A model generated the notes under the pieces. That model searched no databases. It saw only the letters and a program-made list of their open reading frames with translations, and was not told where the DNA came from. Position numbers and translations under genes: made by a program. A DNA stretch of 37,179 nucleotides, taken from the NCBI GenBank assembly GCA_019419545.1, contig DXZT01000012.1:1-37179 (forward strand). The letters run 5' to 3'. The stretch comes from Collinsella sp. (lineage in GTDB: Bacteria; Actinomycetota; Coriobacteriia; Coriobacteriales; Coriobacteriaceae). Below are positions 11,401-17,652 of this stretch, in pieces; position 1 is the first letter of the stretch, and every line of letters begins with the position of its first letter.

Positions 11401-14400
11401 CGCCGTAATCTCGACTTTTTTCTCGAAAACGGCCGTCATTTTTACGACCTCGGGCGTCAGGTCCGTGATCGTCATCGTCTTGAGAGGAGATGTCGAGACC
11501 TCGACGCCGTTCTCTTTCCAACATACGAAGCGATAGCCGGGATTGGCGACAGCCTCGAGCGTGGCGACCGTCCCCTCATAGTGGATACCGCCTCCGGTAA
11601 CGACGCCGCCCGCCTCGGGCTGCGCGGTGGCAATTATTTCAATCTTATGGTCGCCATGAGGCTTGGGCTTCTTGTGGTCGTCGATGATGTCCTTAATCTC
11701 CTTGAGCACCTTGGTGCCCACAGCGGCAACATCCTCGATGTTGTCGGCCATACCGATCTCAATCACAGCATCGGCCGCGATGGGGTCGACGATCTCGCCC
11801 AAGCCATACATGGTAGCGAGAACGGCCGCAGCCGTAATCGCGGCGATGAGCGCGGCCTTAAGCGCCGCGAGTGACTCGTCGGGGTCAGTCGCCTCGCGGA
11901 AATGCGCGGTGTACTGCACATCTCCCTCGAGCACAAACGTGTAGGACGGACCATCGTCGCCGGTAAAGACAACGTTGCCGAGGGCATCGGTCGCGTAGTC
12001 AAACACATAGCCAGGCATTGGCACCGCCACGACCGTTACGCGCGACCCGATACCGTACAGACCGGTAGAGAGGAACTGTCCGAGCGGCTGCCCGTTCTCA
12101 TCGACCCCGTCCACACTCAGCACAACGCTCGCCTGCGGAGCGCAGTAGCGCGGAGTGATCTCGATCCTAGCGTCAGTCTTGTCCTCGGACACAATCGCAT
12201 CTGCCTTGTCCACCGTATAAGTAAAGTCGAGCTGATCGCTCACGGCATACGCATCATCGCCCTCGCCCAGATACCAGCCCAGGAAGAGAGCGTTATCCGT
12301 GGCGGCGGAAAGCTCAACCGTCTCGCCGGCATTGCGATAGCAGTTTTGCGCGGTAACGCTCAGGTGCGCAAAGTCCTGCGACGAGTCGGTCGCCTGCGCA
12401 TCGTTGGCATGCACCGCATAGTCCTTGAGCTTAAAGCGAGCCTCCAGGGACAGGTCCTTATCTGGCGTAAACGTGTAGGCCGTCTCTTTGGAGATGTACT
12501 TGCCGGACTCGGTGTCATACCAGCCCTTAAACGTGATGTTGTCGTTGAGCATCCCCAAAGCACCGGCATCGAGCGTGACCTCGGCGCCCGCATCGATCGT
12601 CGTCGCGCCGGAAACATCGGGCAGCTCAACGCCGTCCATCAGCTTGCGTTCGCCTTTATCGATCGTTTGGGCATAGGAGATCTGGAACGATGTCGGTGTG
12701 GGTTTCTTAAGCTGTAGCGTGCCCTTGGTCTGGGTTTCAAAATGCGAATAGCCGTCGTCATACACGAGCTTTACGGGCTGTCCGTCCATCGACTCATCGA
12801 AGACGTCACCGTCGCAAGGAGTCGCCGTAAGGTACTCGCCGAGCTCTTCCTTTATGAGCGCTTCGTAGTTCCAAATCGATACCGTATGCGGATAATCGAG
12901 CTCGACGCTCATACCCTCGAGCGAAATGGTCTCCCCCGTCTCATAGGTCATGTTGTTGGGGTCGCGTGAGATCTCAACGTTCTTGAGCACCTTGCCCACC
13001 GGGACGGGTAGACAGCCGTTGCACCTCTCCCAAACAGCTTTGGGCTCTCCTTTGCTGTACTTTGAAATCATCTTTGCGGGGACCATGACGGTCATGTTGT
13101 ATTTGGGAAACGTGTCGGTGTTAATGAGCACCGCATGGTTGCACCCAAAGAACACGGTCTCGAGATTGGTACTGCCGAACGCCTTTTCCGGCAACTCCTC
13201 GATCTTGGAGTTATATGGCAGCGTCAGCCCGCAGCTCAAGTCGGTACCGTAGAAGCAGGTGTGGCCAAGCGTTTGGACCGTTGTGTTGCTCTCGAGCCCT
13301 GTGGTAGCAAGGTTCGTGCAGAACCTGAACGCGCAAACGCCAATCGATGTAATGGAGGCATTCTTGTCCAGGCCGGTATCGGTCAGAGCCTTGCAGCCTT
13401 CGTAGGCTCTGTCGGGAATCGATTTGAGGCCGACAACCTTGTCGAGCCCCGTGGACACCAGCCCACTGTCGGCAAACGCGGCATAGCCCATCGAGCCAAT
13501 GGTAGTAGTCTCGCTGATGTTCAGGCTCGTAAGCGACTTGCAGCCATAGAACGCCTCTTTTCCGATGGTGCCGATGGTCATACCGGAAAGGCTGATATCG
13601 GTGAGATTCGGGCAGTTATAGAAGGCGTGCAATCCGATTTTGGAAATGGAACTGTTCTCGAAGCGCACTGAGCGCAGATTGGTAGAGTCGGCGCAGAGCT
13701 GTGCGTCGACTTCATCAACCCCGTAATCGACAATCAAATTCGTTACCATTCGACCATCGACAGAGTTCTCGCGCGGGTTGTTTTCATCGATTTCTACCGT
13801 AAGATTTCCGTTTGCGTCGCACGGATACAGATAGTAGTTGGGCATGAGCTTGGCATACTCGTAGGCTGCCTGCTGCAGGTTGCCCTTGCTGTACGCGACA
13901 AGGCGCGTGTAGCCATCGTCATACACCAGCTGTATGGGTTCTCCGTCCATCGAGCCATCGAAGACGTCGCCGTCGCAGGGGGTTGCCGTAAGGTACTCGC
14001 CGTCCCCGCTCTTTATAAACTCCTCATAGTTGCGGGTCACTGTCGAATGTGAGTACCGGAACAGGACGTTCATGCCTTCGAGCGAGATCTTTCCCCCCTG
14101 CTCATAGGCCATCTTGTCGGGATCGTGCGAAATCTCAATCTTTTGAAGTACCTCGCCCACCGGGGCAGGCAGGCAGCCATTGCAACCCTCCCAGACTTGT
14201 TTAGGACGCCCGGCGCTGTACTGCGACATCATCGCGGCGGGGACCTTAACGGTCATGTTGCGCTTGGGAAACGTATCGGAATAAATGAGTACCACATGGT
14301 TGCATCCAAGGTACACATCTTCGAGGTTGGTGCCGGAAAAAGCACGGTTCGGCAGCTCCTCGATTTTTGAATCTAGGGGCAGAGCCAGCCCGCCGCTCAT

Positions 14401-14829
14401 ATCGGCGCCACTGAAGCAACCTTCACCGAGCGTCTCAATCGTCGTATTGCTCTCGAGTCCCGTCGTCGCAAGGCGCGAACAATTTTTGAACGCGTCGGCA
14501 CCGATTGATGTGATGGAGGTATTCTTGTCTAGACCGGTATCGGTCAGCTGATTGCAACCATTGTAGGCATTCTCGGGAATCGAAGTGAGGCCAACAACCT
14601 TGTCGAGTCCCGTATACCCCAGTCCGCTCCAGGCAAACGCGCCCTCGCCCATCGAACCGATGGTGGTAACCTCGCTAATACCCAGGCCCCCAAGCGACCT
14701 GCACCCAAAGAACGCCCCGCTCTCAATGGACCCGATGGTCATACCGGAAAGATAGACATCGAAGAGACTCGAACACCCATAGAAGGCATTTCTTCCGATT
14801 TTAGAAATGGATTTGTTTTCAAAACGCAC
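2491..14829 (-). CDS. Giant cell-wall-anchored surface protein (BspA-LRR, InlB-like, Ig and MBG repeats, LAxTG anchor), main ORF after an in-frame stop
   Basis: This is a 4112-codon uninterrupted frame. Counted from the upstream start at 15429 it covers codons 201-4312; the two parts are separated only by TAG at 14862-14860. Domain order (full-length numbering): BspA-type leucine-rich repeats in two tandem 387-residue units up to ~905; about 19 InlB/Flg_new-like repeats of the pattern GYxFxGWY from ~930 to ~2570; three composite modules starting near 2574, 3196 and 3707, each with an AVNGSV..LSATPDEGCYL motif, an Ig-like domain (LSYQW..GEYFCRITQ), a putative-Ig/cadherin-like domain and MBG-like domains (EAPTDAGTYRAV); Asp-Pro-rich linkers; sorting signal LADTG (4277-4281), hydrophobic helix and RRRR tail. 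LAxTG is the motif of class E sortases in Actinobacteria. The first codon of this ORF is GTG with no ribosome site, so independent translation is doubtful. Likely role: adhesion or host/microbe binding (inference). Confidence 0.85.
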   Translation of the reverse strand: MRFENKSISKIGRNAFYGCSSLFDVYLSGMTIGSIESGAFFGCRSLGGLGISEVTTIGSMGEGAFAWSGLGYTGLDKVVGLTSIPENAYNGCNQLTDTGLDKNTSITSIGADAFKNCSRLATTGLESNTTIETLGEGCFSGADMSGGLALPLDSKIEELPNRAFSGTNLEDVYLGCNHVVLIYSDTFPKRNMTVKVPAAMMSQYSAGRPKQVWEGCNGCLPAPVGEVLQKIEISHDPDKMAYEQGGKISLEGMNVLFRYSHSTVTRNYEEFIKSGDGEYLTATPCDGDVFDGSMDGEPIQLVYDDGYTRLVAYSKGNLQQAAYEYAKLMPNYYLYPCDANGNLTVEIDENNPRENSVDGRMVTNLIVDYGVDEVDAQLCADSTNLRSVRFENSSISKIGLHAFYNCPNLTDISLSGMTIGTIGKEAFYGCKSLTSLNISETTTIGSMGYAAFADSGLVSTGLDKVVGLKSIPDRAYEGCKALTDTGLDKNASITSIGVCAFRFCTNLATTGLESNTTVQTLGHTCFYGTDLSCGLTLPYNSKIEELPEKAFGSTNLETVFFGCNHAVLINTDTFPKYNMTVMVPAKMISKYSKGEPKAVWERCNGCLPVPVGKVLKNVEISRDPNNMTYETGETISLEGMSVELDYPHTVSIWNYEALIKEELGEYLTATPCDGDVFDESMDGQPVKLVYDDGYSHFETQTKGTLQLKKPTPTSFQISYAQTIDKGERKLMDGVELPDVSGATTIDAGAEVTLDAGALGMLNDNITFKGWYDTESGKYISKETAYTFTPDKDLSLEARFKLKDYAVHANDAQATDSSQDFAHLSVTAQNCYRNAGETVELSAATDNALFLGWYLGEGDDAYAVSDQLDFTYTVDKADAIVSEDKTDARIEITPRYCAPQASVVLSVDGVDENGQPLGQFLSTGLYGIGSRVTVVAVPMPGYVFDYATDALGNVVFTGDDGPSYTFVLEGDVQYTAHFREATDPDESLAALKAALIAAITAAAVLATMYGLGEIVDPIAADAVIEIGMADNIEDVAAVGTKVLKEIKDIIDDHKKPKPHGDHKIEIIATAQPEAGGVVTGGGIHYEGTVATLEAVANPGYRFVCWKENGVEVSTSPLKTMTITDLTPEVVKMTAVFEKKVEITAVAEADGIQADFSTGCTASPVKQSITRGDQAMVTASEGPDYAFVGWFEDGIEVSPERTYIFKAEVDRHLVARFRKADKTILVNTDPFDSAEVLCDGVPVVDGKVRAKDGDILTFTMRPKVRPDNPEKTYRFVEWRETDAQGITIANKQEVCEYRVNGNARIEAVMDGRDAHAVRAEADPLEGGTVTLKRGETAGMVLEVPEGERVTAEATPSEGYIFDGWYLSNGGSDTTSTLVSSERSYTFEPITDCVVQAKFTRACKVDVVVEPAAAMAGKYMVHGEGYCMKGEPATLSIELTAEASKQFTFKGWYDAKTDLLLGTDPSYLEFYPEDVECTVRAVFEENTYTVTAKAKKTFVERGTVEIEGHPGASSVTCGYGDTVMLKAKANDGYRFDHWKDDSGKEYDSAELVVKVTKCDTYTAIFTDSKPEVMVTADSWLGGTVTCNGTVVKPTTDTFKLGETLHLTAKAHPGFLFWGWYVNGRLKSLKHETSLVAKARGKTGHCVITAAFVPIDTVCVPLADPAEGGTVKASRILADRGAEVALKATPNPGYVFTGWYTADGTFESADAEFTCHQERSHVHVARFMAKSYEVDATTVVDSGTGSLVESSVAGWVEGAGTVEAGHAATLTAHALSGYAFEYWADASGAVVSRDSTYHVVPTSDTTLQAVFSAKQYTVDVSCEESMGTVEGAGAYAAGQVATVRAVAAEDTAFVGWFRNGTCVSSKKTYRFTVREDTSLYAVFASGSYVVHTVASPAEGGAVSGFGGYEAGDRATLRAIANTGYSFAGWTDDKGETVSENADYTVKVAGDATYTATFTPKSYQVVLSASDDSVSTLSGEGSYQFGDTVELNATPMGTKRFAGWYVLDAEGNKLLLSCDAHCWVKLDKDMVEGLEDDTLELQAVFADPYEVTVTGEVVVKDKASNRGCRVTGSGSFAVGDQVELSAVAGMGYRFVGWSTDKEGTSIVETATTLDVTATQDITYYAQFESDGQVTITVTGSSIFRGTALLVDGIPAGSRSYDRGDMFMAIAIPWKKYHFSHWIDDAGVTVSYSAFYIGTAKENKQLTAVFYETGCDVQVATYPKDAGFSMVALGTGGSYHSAAIMFTVPHKGWKFKYWVDENGMPVGFTPVINRVVFGNRTFTAVYERATMSVTAVDPRQGGHVEGSSEDESLGYAVTNEVENGESTTLTAVPDAGYVFDGWYARNDDGSLGDEPLNTDTTWTFVPEDNMTVEARFAEAPKYKVTARAVNGSVDLESALVATDGKVTLSATPDEGCYLTRVTVAEEAGDDGSAGNAYDLDISDYKGGAYEVTLSGVSAPQQVTFEFVKAAAPEVLAQPQDASAYEGDPVELSVVAEAGRNVRVHAAVSSGSAADVKLSYQWYRVSDDGGKAVALKSETGETLSIAQLDSDGEGEYFCRITQNYLGMVAKTDTEHAKVSIVPREALVFNGRVLPVATAHDEYRAQIAGAMGGKAPYAYNLDDVEVPEGMQLTLADDGSAALVLSGVPAATGVCRFKIRCTDDLGNKCDAHFALLVKAKKAPLAFEGQTFTYNATAQAPELSGLPEGCEDDVKLTYVGTGDTHYSSDQAPVDAGTYRAVVTLDAKGYVGNASCDFTIEKAPVDISIETADVTYDGVRHGAAVAVAGLDTSAYSVAYCGIDGTSYGPTALEPCDSGNYRVTVKVTDPNYQGKKSAEFSIAKASQVITGTTSYSGVYGGDPIVFNNVAQTPVSFELVDSDDDASPVSIKGRCATVKAAGTARVVAHAKASRNYFAAEDVELTVSVAPAQLLVKVDDAERFEGQENPEFTSSLVSRCDTSDVKVTYFCSANKKSPAGEYQIDAAVADPNFDVAVDPGTLTVKKKPEHYKVTAKAVNGSVDNALVSVVEGGDATLSATPDEGCYLERVTVVQAGSDVTVDLDISDYKGGSYEVTLSDVTASQEVTFEFVKADAPRVVAQPQDVSVHEGDSAVLSVAADAGKNVADHAASSTGCAAEVELSYQWFRMANGKAVALDGETGETLSLADLDDEKAGEYFCRITQRYLGTEKQADSDCAAVSVVPWDTLVFNGDLLPAASAHGTYLATIAGAAGGKAPYEYAWDETKLPDGFKLSRTPGGLTLSGIPSKTGVSAFDITCRDARGEAMTARFALVVQAKHVKLSFTDSDFTFNGASQAPEVSGAPKVCKGDLKVWYFGTGSTQYSSTEAPTDAGTYRAVATLRGHGYIGAAACQFEIAPAKLKVKVDDAERFEGEANPAFTSSLESAVDTSGVKVEYSCDADESSPAGEYQIGATVTDPNFDVEVVPGTLTVKKKQEPVDPDPVVPDPDNPDPDNPDPDQPDPGPNPDPDPNPEPDNPDPGPKPDPDNPDPDNPEPDNPDKPERIEVTAKAVNGSVDNASVTVDAGGDVTLSATPDKGCYLELVTVTEAGSDKAIDLDISDYEGGAYEVTLSSVTASQEVTFEFVKADAPKVIAQPQDASAHESDAVVLSVAAEAGKGVLDHASSSTGSAADVELSYQWFHMVGGEAVALEGETGETLLIEGLDDDCAGEYFCRVTQRYLGTETQVESDRAVVSVVPRDALVFNGGLLPVARAHSTYRATISGAAGGEAPYEYTWDDAKLPDGFKLTRTAGGLTLSGTPSKVGVSTFDITCKDAQGKTVTAHFVLVVQAKRVELAFEGGNFVYSGDAQAPKVTGVPKACEGDLRVRYYGTGGTHYSSSEAPTDAGTYRAVATLRSDGYISAASRKFKISPAKLKVKVDDVERFEGEMNPAFTSSLKSSADTSGVKVEYSCVADESSPAGEYQIEATVTDPNFDVTVEPGTLTVKKREPVGPDPVVPDPDKPDGPDPDKPDPDQPDPDQPDKPEPDQPDPGRPEPGKPEPDQPDKPDPDNPDKPEPDNPSEPEPEKPGTPDSDQPDSKDPTKPGSSDDSAADKAKASGAENSGKKESSKSSAQQLADTGDHAPLAVAVAAGAVALIAIALELLRRRRSDA
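2700..2985 (-). repeat. Asp-Pro-rich C-terminal stalk repeat
   Basis: This low-complexity coding tract has Pro every two or three residues (PDPDKP, PDQPDKPEP, PEPGKP). It separates the last MBG domain from the LADTG sorting signal and probably forms the extended wall-spanning stalk. The DNA is a degenerate tccggg/ttgtc repeat prone to slippage. Confidence 0.8.
4282..7683 (-). repeat. Three composite Ig/MBG modules repeated along the gene
   Basis: The motif encoding KAVNGSVD recurs at 7678-7683, 5815-5820 and 4282-4287. Unit spacings are 1863 bp (621 codons; unit 1 carries extra MBG-like domains) and 1533 bp (511 codons). Units 2 and 3 are alike almost residue for residue, which points to recent duplication or gene conversion. 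Confidence 0.8.
4315..4515 (-). repeat. Asp-Pro-rich inter-module linker repeat
   Basis: This second Pro-rich tract (PDPDNPDPD, PGPNPDPDP units) sits between composite Ig/MBG modules 2 and 3. It closely resembles the C-terminal stalk, as if module 3 plus its stalk had been added by duplication. Confidence 0.8.
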
Positions 14830-15044
14830 TGAATGCAGATAAATAGAGCCCTCGCAGAGCTACGCGGGGATCTCTGCTGTCCCGTAATCGACAATCAGGC
14901 CGCTTACCCATCGACCATCGACGGAATTCTTATACGGATTGCTCTCGTCGATCTTCACCGCTATGTTTCCGTTTGCATCGCACGGATACACATAGCCGCT
15001 CGGCATAAGCTTGGCATATTGATAGATCGTAGAATCCTCGTACG
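12723..15044 (-). repeat. Tandem duplication of a 1161 bp BspA-LRR unit
   Basis: Two in-frame units of exactly 1161 bp (387 codons) lie head to tail. Matching landmarks are the VRFEN codons at 14829 and 13668, the TAG/CAG codon pair at 14862 and 13701, and the KG(N/T)LQ codons at about 13873-13887 and 12712-12726. Each unit runs from YAKLMP through leucine-rich repeats (NAFYGC, GLDKVVGL, SITSIG) to LVYDDGY. Confidence 0.85.
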
Positions 15045-15429
15045 TGAGGGCATCGACTTCGCTGTCGTCGGACGGGGGCTCCGCCGTTGCAGGCGAGGTC
15101 TTTGCTGCATCGGAGTTGGTCGCGTCACCCGCGAGATCCTGCGCCAGGCTCGTCCCGGGGGTGTCGGATGCCGCGTTGGATGAGTCGTCCTGCGTATTAT
15201 TCGTTTGGTCGGAAGACGTGGACGAAGCGTTTTCGTCCGAAGGTGATGAGCCATCGACCGCATCGGTATCGGAGCCCGAGTCGGTCTCTTGGGCCTCGCT
15301 CTCCACGGCGACCGCCCCGGCATCATCGGCATAGGCTGTGCTGGGCGCAAGGGGTATCGAGGTCACGACCATCGCGACCGAAAGATAGACGACTAAAAAC
15401 CTATAGAGGGCAGCAGTGATCCTGTTCAT
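14860..15429 (-). CDS. N-terminal fragment of the giant surface protein (signal peptide plus start of first BspA unit), ending at in-frame TAG
   Basis: This 189-residue ORF carries the secretion signal of the giant protein. Residues 1-35 form a signal peptide (basic start MNR, hydrophobic core, cleavage likely after AYA). A Ser/Asp/Thr-rich linker follows to about residue 125, then the start of the first BspA-type unit (YAKLMPSGYVYPCDANGN). It stops at TAG (14862-14860). The second tandem unit, exactly 1161 bp away, has CAG (13701-13699) at the equivalent place: DAQLC there versus PA-stop-LC here. The frame continues without shift into the 4112-codon ORF, so this is one gene broken by a single C-to-T-type nonsense change. 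The ATG at 15429 has GGGAAGG five bases upstream. As it stands only a short secreted fragment would be made, without a wall anchor. Confidence 0.85.
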   Translation of the reverse strand: MNRITAALYRFLVVYLSVAMVVTSIPLAPSTAYADDAGAVAVESEAQETDSGSDTDAVDGSSPSDENASSTSSDQTNNTQDDSSNAASDTPGTSLAQDLAGDATNSDAAKTSPATAEPPSDDSEVDALTYEDSTIYQYAKLMPSGYVYPCDANGNIAVKIDESNPYKNSVDGRWVSGLIVDYGTAEIPA

Positions 15430-15434
15430 AGGAA

Positions 15435-15517
15435 CCTTCCCGCAATTTGCAAAGATACAGAGTCCCAGTGTGGGCCATCATCTCACAATACCCTGTATAA
15501 GCGACAATGCGGGAAGG
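15435..15517 (-). promoter_or_regulatory. Inverted repeat that can mask the ribosome site of the giant gene
   Basis: The 10-bp sequence TGCGGGAAGG (15444-15435, minus strand) contains the Shine-Dalgarno site of the giant gene. Its exact complement CCTTCCCGCA occurs upstream at 15517-15508, with a 63-nt loop. If the transcript begins before 15517, pairing would hide the ribosome site. No convincing promoter is seen in 15430-15555, so this remains a suggestion. Confidence 0.35.
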
Positions 15518-15555
15518 CTGCGCAAACGGTTTATCTAAGGGCGTAAATGGTTGGT

Positions 15556-16698
15556 CTAATCGCTGCTTAAATCGCGCAAAGCGTCAATCGCGGTGTCGAC
15601 TTCCTCGGCCGTGTTGAAGTAACCAAACGAGAAGCGAACCACGCCCTGGCGCTCGGTTCCCAGCGCGCGGTGCATGAGTGGGGCGCAATGGGCACCGGGG
15701 CGCGTCGCAATCCCCCACCCTTGCATGAGCGCGTCCGAAATCTCGGCAGAGTCGATATCGCCCACGTTGAGCGACACGATCGCCGAGCGCGCGGGTTGGT
15801 CAAACGCACCGTAGAGCTTGATTTCCGGAATCTCACGAACACCGGCGAGAAAGCAATCGGCCAGGGCGCGTTCGTGAGTCGCAATCGCTTCAACTCCGCC
15901 CTGTGCCTCGATAAAATCAAGGCCCGCAGAAAGGCCCGCTATGCCGTGACCGTTGAGCGTGCCCGCCTCGAGCCGCGTGGGCCACCCCATGGGCTGTAAC
16001 GCATCGAAGCTGTGCACACCCGTGCCGCCCATGGCCCACGGCGCCACGTCAATGCCCTCCGCCACGGCCAGCCCGCCGGTCCCCTGCGGACCCATGAGTC
16101 CCTTGTGGCCAGTAAAGCACACTACGTCGAGCCCCATGGCCTGCATATCGATATGCATCGCGCCGGCAGACTGCGAGGCGTCGACGATCACCAGCGCACC
16201 GGCAGCATTGGCCATGGCCGCCACGCGCGCAATGTCGACCGCGTTGCCGGTCACATTGGAGGCGTGCGTCACCACCACAGCACGCGTACCGGGCGTGACC
16301 AGCCGCTCGAGCTCGTCGTAGTCGAGCACGCCGTTGGTATCACAGCCCGCATGCTCAACCGTCACACCCTGCTCTGCCGCCAGGCGGTTGAGCGGACGCA
16401 GCACGGAGTTGTGCTCGAGCACCGTTGTGACCACATGGTCGCCGGGGCGCACCACCCCGTTGATGGCGGTGTTGAGCGCCGCCGTGGAGTTGGGCGTAAA
16501 GCACACATGGTCCGCCCTCGGGCAGCCCAAAAGGCGCGCGAGCTTGGCACGGCAAGCGTGAATCGTACGAGCGGCATCCAGGGCACCCGACGTGGCACCG
16601 CGCCCGGCATTGCCGAGCGAGCACATCGCCTGCGTCACGGTATCGATGACCGTCTGAGGCTTGTGCATGGTCGTCGCCGCGTTATCCAGGTAGATCAT
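15556..16698 (-). CDS. Cysteine desulfurase / selenocysteine lyase-family PLP enzyme
   Basis: This 380-residue class V aminotransferase-fold enzyme is predicted to take sulfur from cysteine, or selenium from selenocysteine, and pass it on as a persulfide or perselenide. It begins MIYLDNAATT, the usual start of this family. The PLP lysine is K199 in GHKGLMGPQGTGG, and the catalytic cysteine is C338 in RPGAHCAPLMH. The ATG (16698-16696) overlaps the TGA of the preceding DUF3343 gene as ATGA and has GGGAGG upstream, so translation is probably coupled; a GTG at 16713 in frame is less likely. Together with DUF3343, YedF and SelD it forms the selenium module. The family resembles the desulfurases found in selenium gene clusters, so a role in supplying selenide to SelD is inferred. 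Confidence 0.88.
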   Translation of the reverse strand: MIYLDNAATTMHKPQTVIDTVTQAMCSLGNAGRGATSGALDAARTIHACRAKLARLLGCPRADHVCFTPNSTAALNTAINGVVRPGDHVVTTVLEHNSVLRPLNRLAAEQGVTVEHAGCDTNGVLDYDELERLVTPGTRAVVVTHASNVTGNAVDIARVAAMANAAGALVIVDASQSAGAMHIDMQAMGLDVVCFTGHKGLMGPQGTGGLAVAEGIDVAPWAMGGTGVHSFDALQPMGWPTRLEAGTLNGHGIAGLSAGLDFIEAQGGVEAIATHERALADCFLAGVREIPEIKLYGAFDQPARSAIVSLNVGDIDSAEISDALMQGWGIATRPGAHCAPLMHRALGTERQGVVRFSFGYFNTAEEVDTAIDALRDLSSD

Positions 16699-16946
16699 CG
16701 CACGACCTCCCACATATCAATCACGGTATAGCCCTCGGTAGGAACGCCCGCCGCGGTAAGCTCGCTGCGCAGCAGCTCCTCATCGGCAGGCAACGCCTTC
16801 CACGCCAGGCCGCAGCCGGCAGCGACCTCCCCGGGCACGGGAATCGTTCGCCCGGGAAGGCCGCGCTCGATGCACAGGGACTCGCAGCCCATGGCGGCCG
16901 CCGTGGTGGGAAACGTGATGACAAGCGCCGGGCGCTTCTCCCTCAT
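16695..16946 (-). CDS. DUF3343 protein (putative Se/S carrier)
   Basis: This small 83-residue protein (MREKRPALVITFPTT...) matches the DUF3343 family, described as putative selenium/sulfur carrier-like. It contains two cysteines, in GCESLC, and a third in AAGCGLAW near the middle. The start chosen is ATG 16946-16944, with GGAG five bases upstream; a TTG at 16961 is in frame but has no ribosome site. Its TGA overlaps the start of the desulfurase gene. It follows YedF by 19 bp, so the order yedF-DUF3343-desulfurase is a tight operon. Biochemical function is not established for the family. Confidence 0.8.
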   Translation of the reverse strand: MREKRPALVITFPTTAAAMGCESLCIERGLPGRTIPVPGEVAAGCGLAWKALPADEELLRSELTAAGVPTEGYTVIDMWEVVR

Positions 16947-16965
16947 GGCAACTCCAACCAATACG

Positions 16966-17592
16966 CTACGGACGCACGACGCGCACGGCCTGTTCCATCT
17001 TCTCCACGATCACGTACATGTTCGTGACCTCACCCACCGCGAGCTGATCCTTAATGCCAAAGTGATCGAGGCAGGTGCCGCAGGTGAGAATCTCGACACC
17101 CTGCTCGGCCAGGCCCTTCAGGTCGTCGAGCACCGGAGAGCCCTCTACGGTGAGCTTGGCACCGCCGTTGTAGAACAGCATGGTCGCGGGCAGCTCCTCC
17201 TGCTGCGTCACGGCAAAGATGAAGGCCTTCATGAGCTTGTGGCCCAGCTCGTCGTCGCCACGGCCCATGCAGTCGGTGTAGACGGAAATGACGAGTTTGC
17301 CCTTGCTGGCGCTGGCGTCGCAGAAAGCGGCACCGTCCTGCTCGGGGTCCGCAACGGCCACGGCACCGGCGGTCGCGACGGTCACGTGCCACTCAGCGTC
17401 CGAGATCTTCTCGACCGAGGCCGTGCGGCCCTTCTCCTGCGCCATCTTGGAGATGTTCTTGACGGCGGTCTCGTTATCGACCGAGGTCACCACGGCACCC
17501 TCGCCGTCAAGCTGTTTGAGCGCCTTAAGCGTCTTGACGACGGGCAGCGGACAGGCATCGCCCATGGCATTGACTTCAATTTTGGTAGACAT
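16966..17592 (-). CDS. yedF: Selenium metabolism protein YedF (TusA-like + DsrE-like)
   Basis: This 208-residue cytosolic protein has two domains. The N-terminal TusA/SirA-like domain (~1-75) carries the CPxP motif CPLP (C14-P17) that binds persulfide. The C-terminal DsrE-like domain contains YTDCMGRGDDELG and TCGTCLDHFG, whose cysteines could receive sulfur or selenium. The family is tied to selenium use by gene context (TIGR03527). The start ATG 17592-17590 has AAAGGA upstream; an in-frame start farther upstream would add a non-conserved stretch. It lies 60 bp after selD and 19 bp before the DUF3343 gene. Confidence 0.9.
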   Translation of the reverse strand: MSTKIEVNAMGDACPLPVVKTLKALKQLDGEGAVVTSVDNETAVKNISKMAQEKGRTASVEKISDAEWHVTVATAGAVAVADPEQDGAAFCDASASKGKLVISVYTDCMGRGDDELGHKLMKAFIFAVTQQEELPATMLFYNGGAKLTVEGSPVLDDLKGLAEQGVEILTCGTCLDHFGIKDQLAVGEVTNMYVIVEKMEQAVRVVRP

Positions 17593-17652
17593 AGCAAAAT
17601 CCTTTCGAAAGGGGCCGCCCAGAACAACGGACGGTCGCATAAACGGTTTTCC

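Noticed and set aside
14860..14862. TAG as a sense codon (pyrrolysine-like recoding)
   Set aside because: There are no pyl genes or downstream PYLIS-like cues in view, and the sister repeat has an ordinary Gln codon; a nonsense change is simpler.
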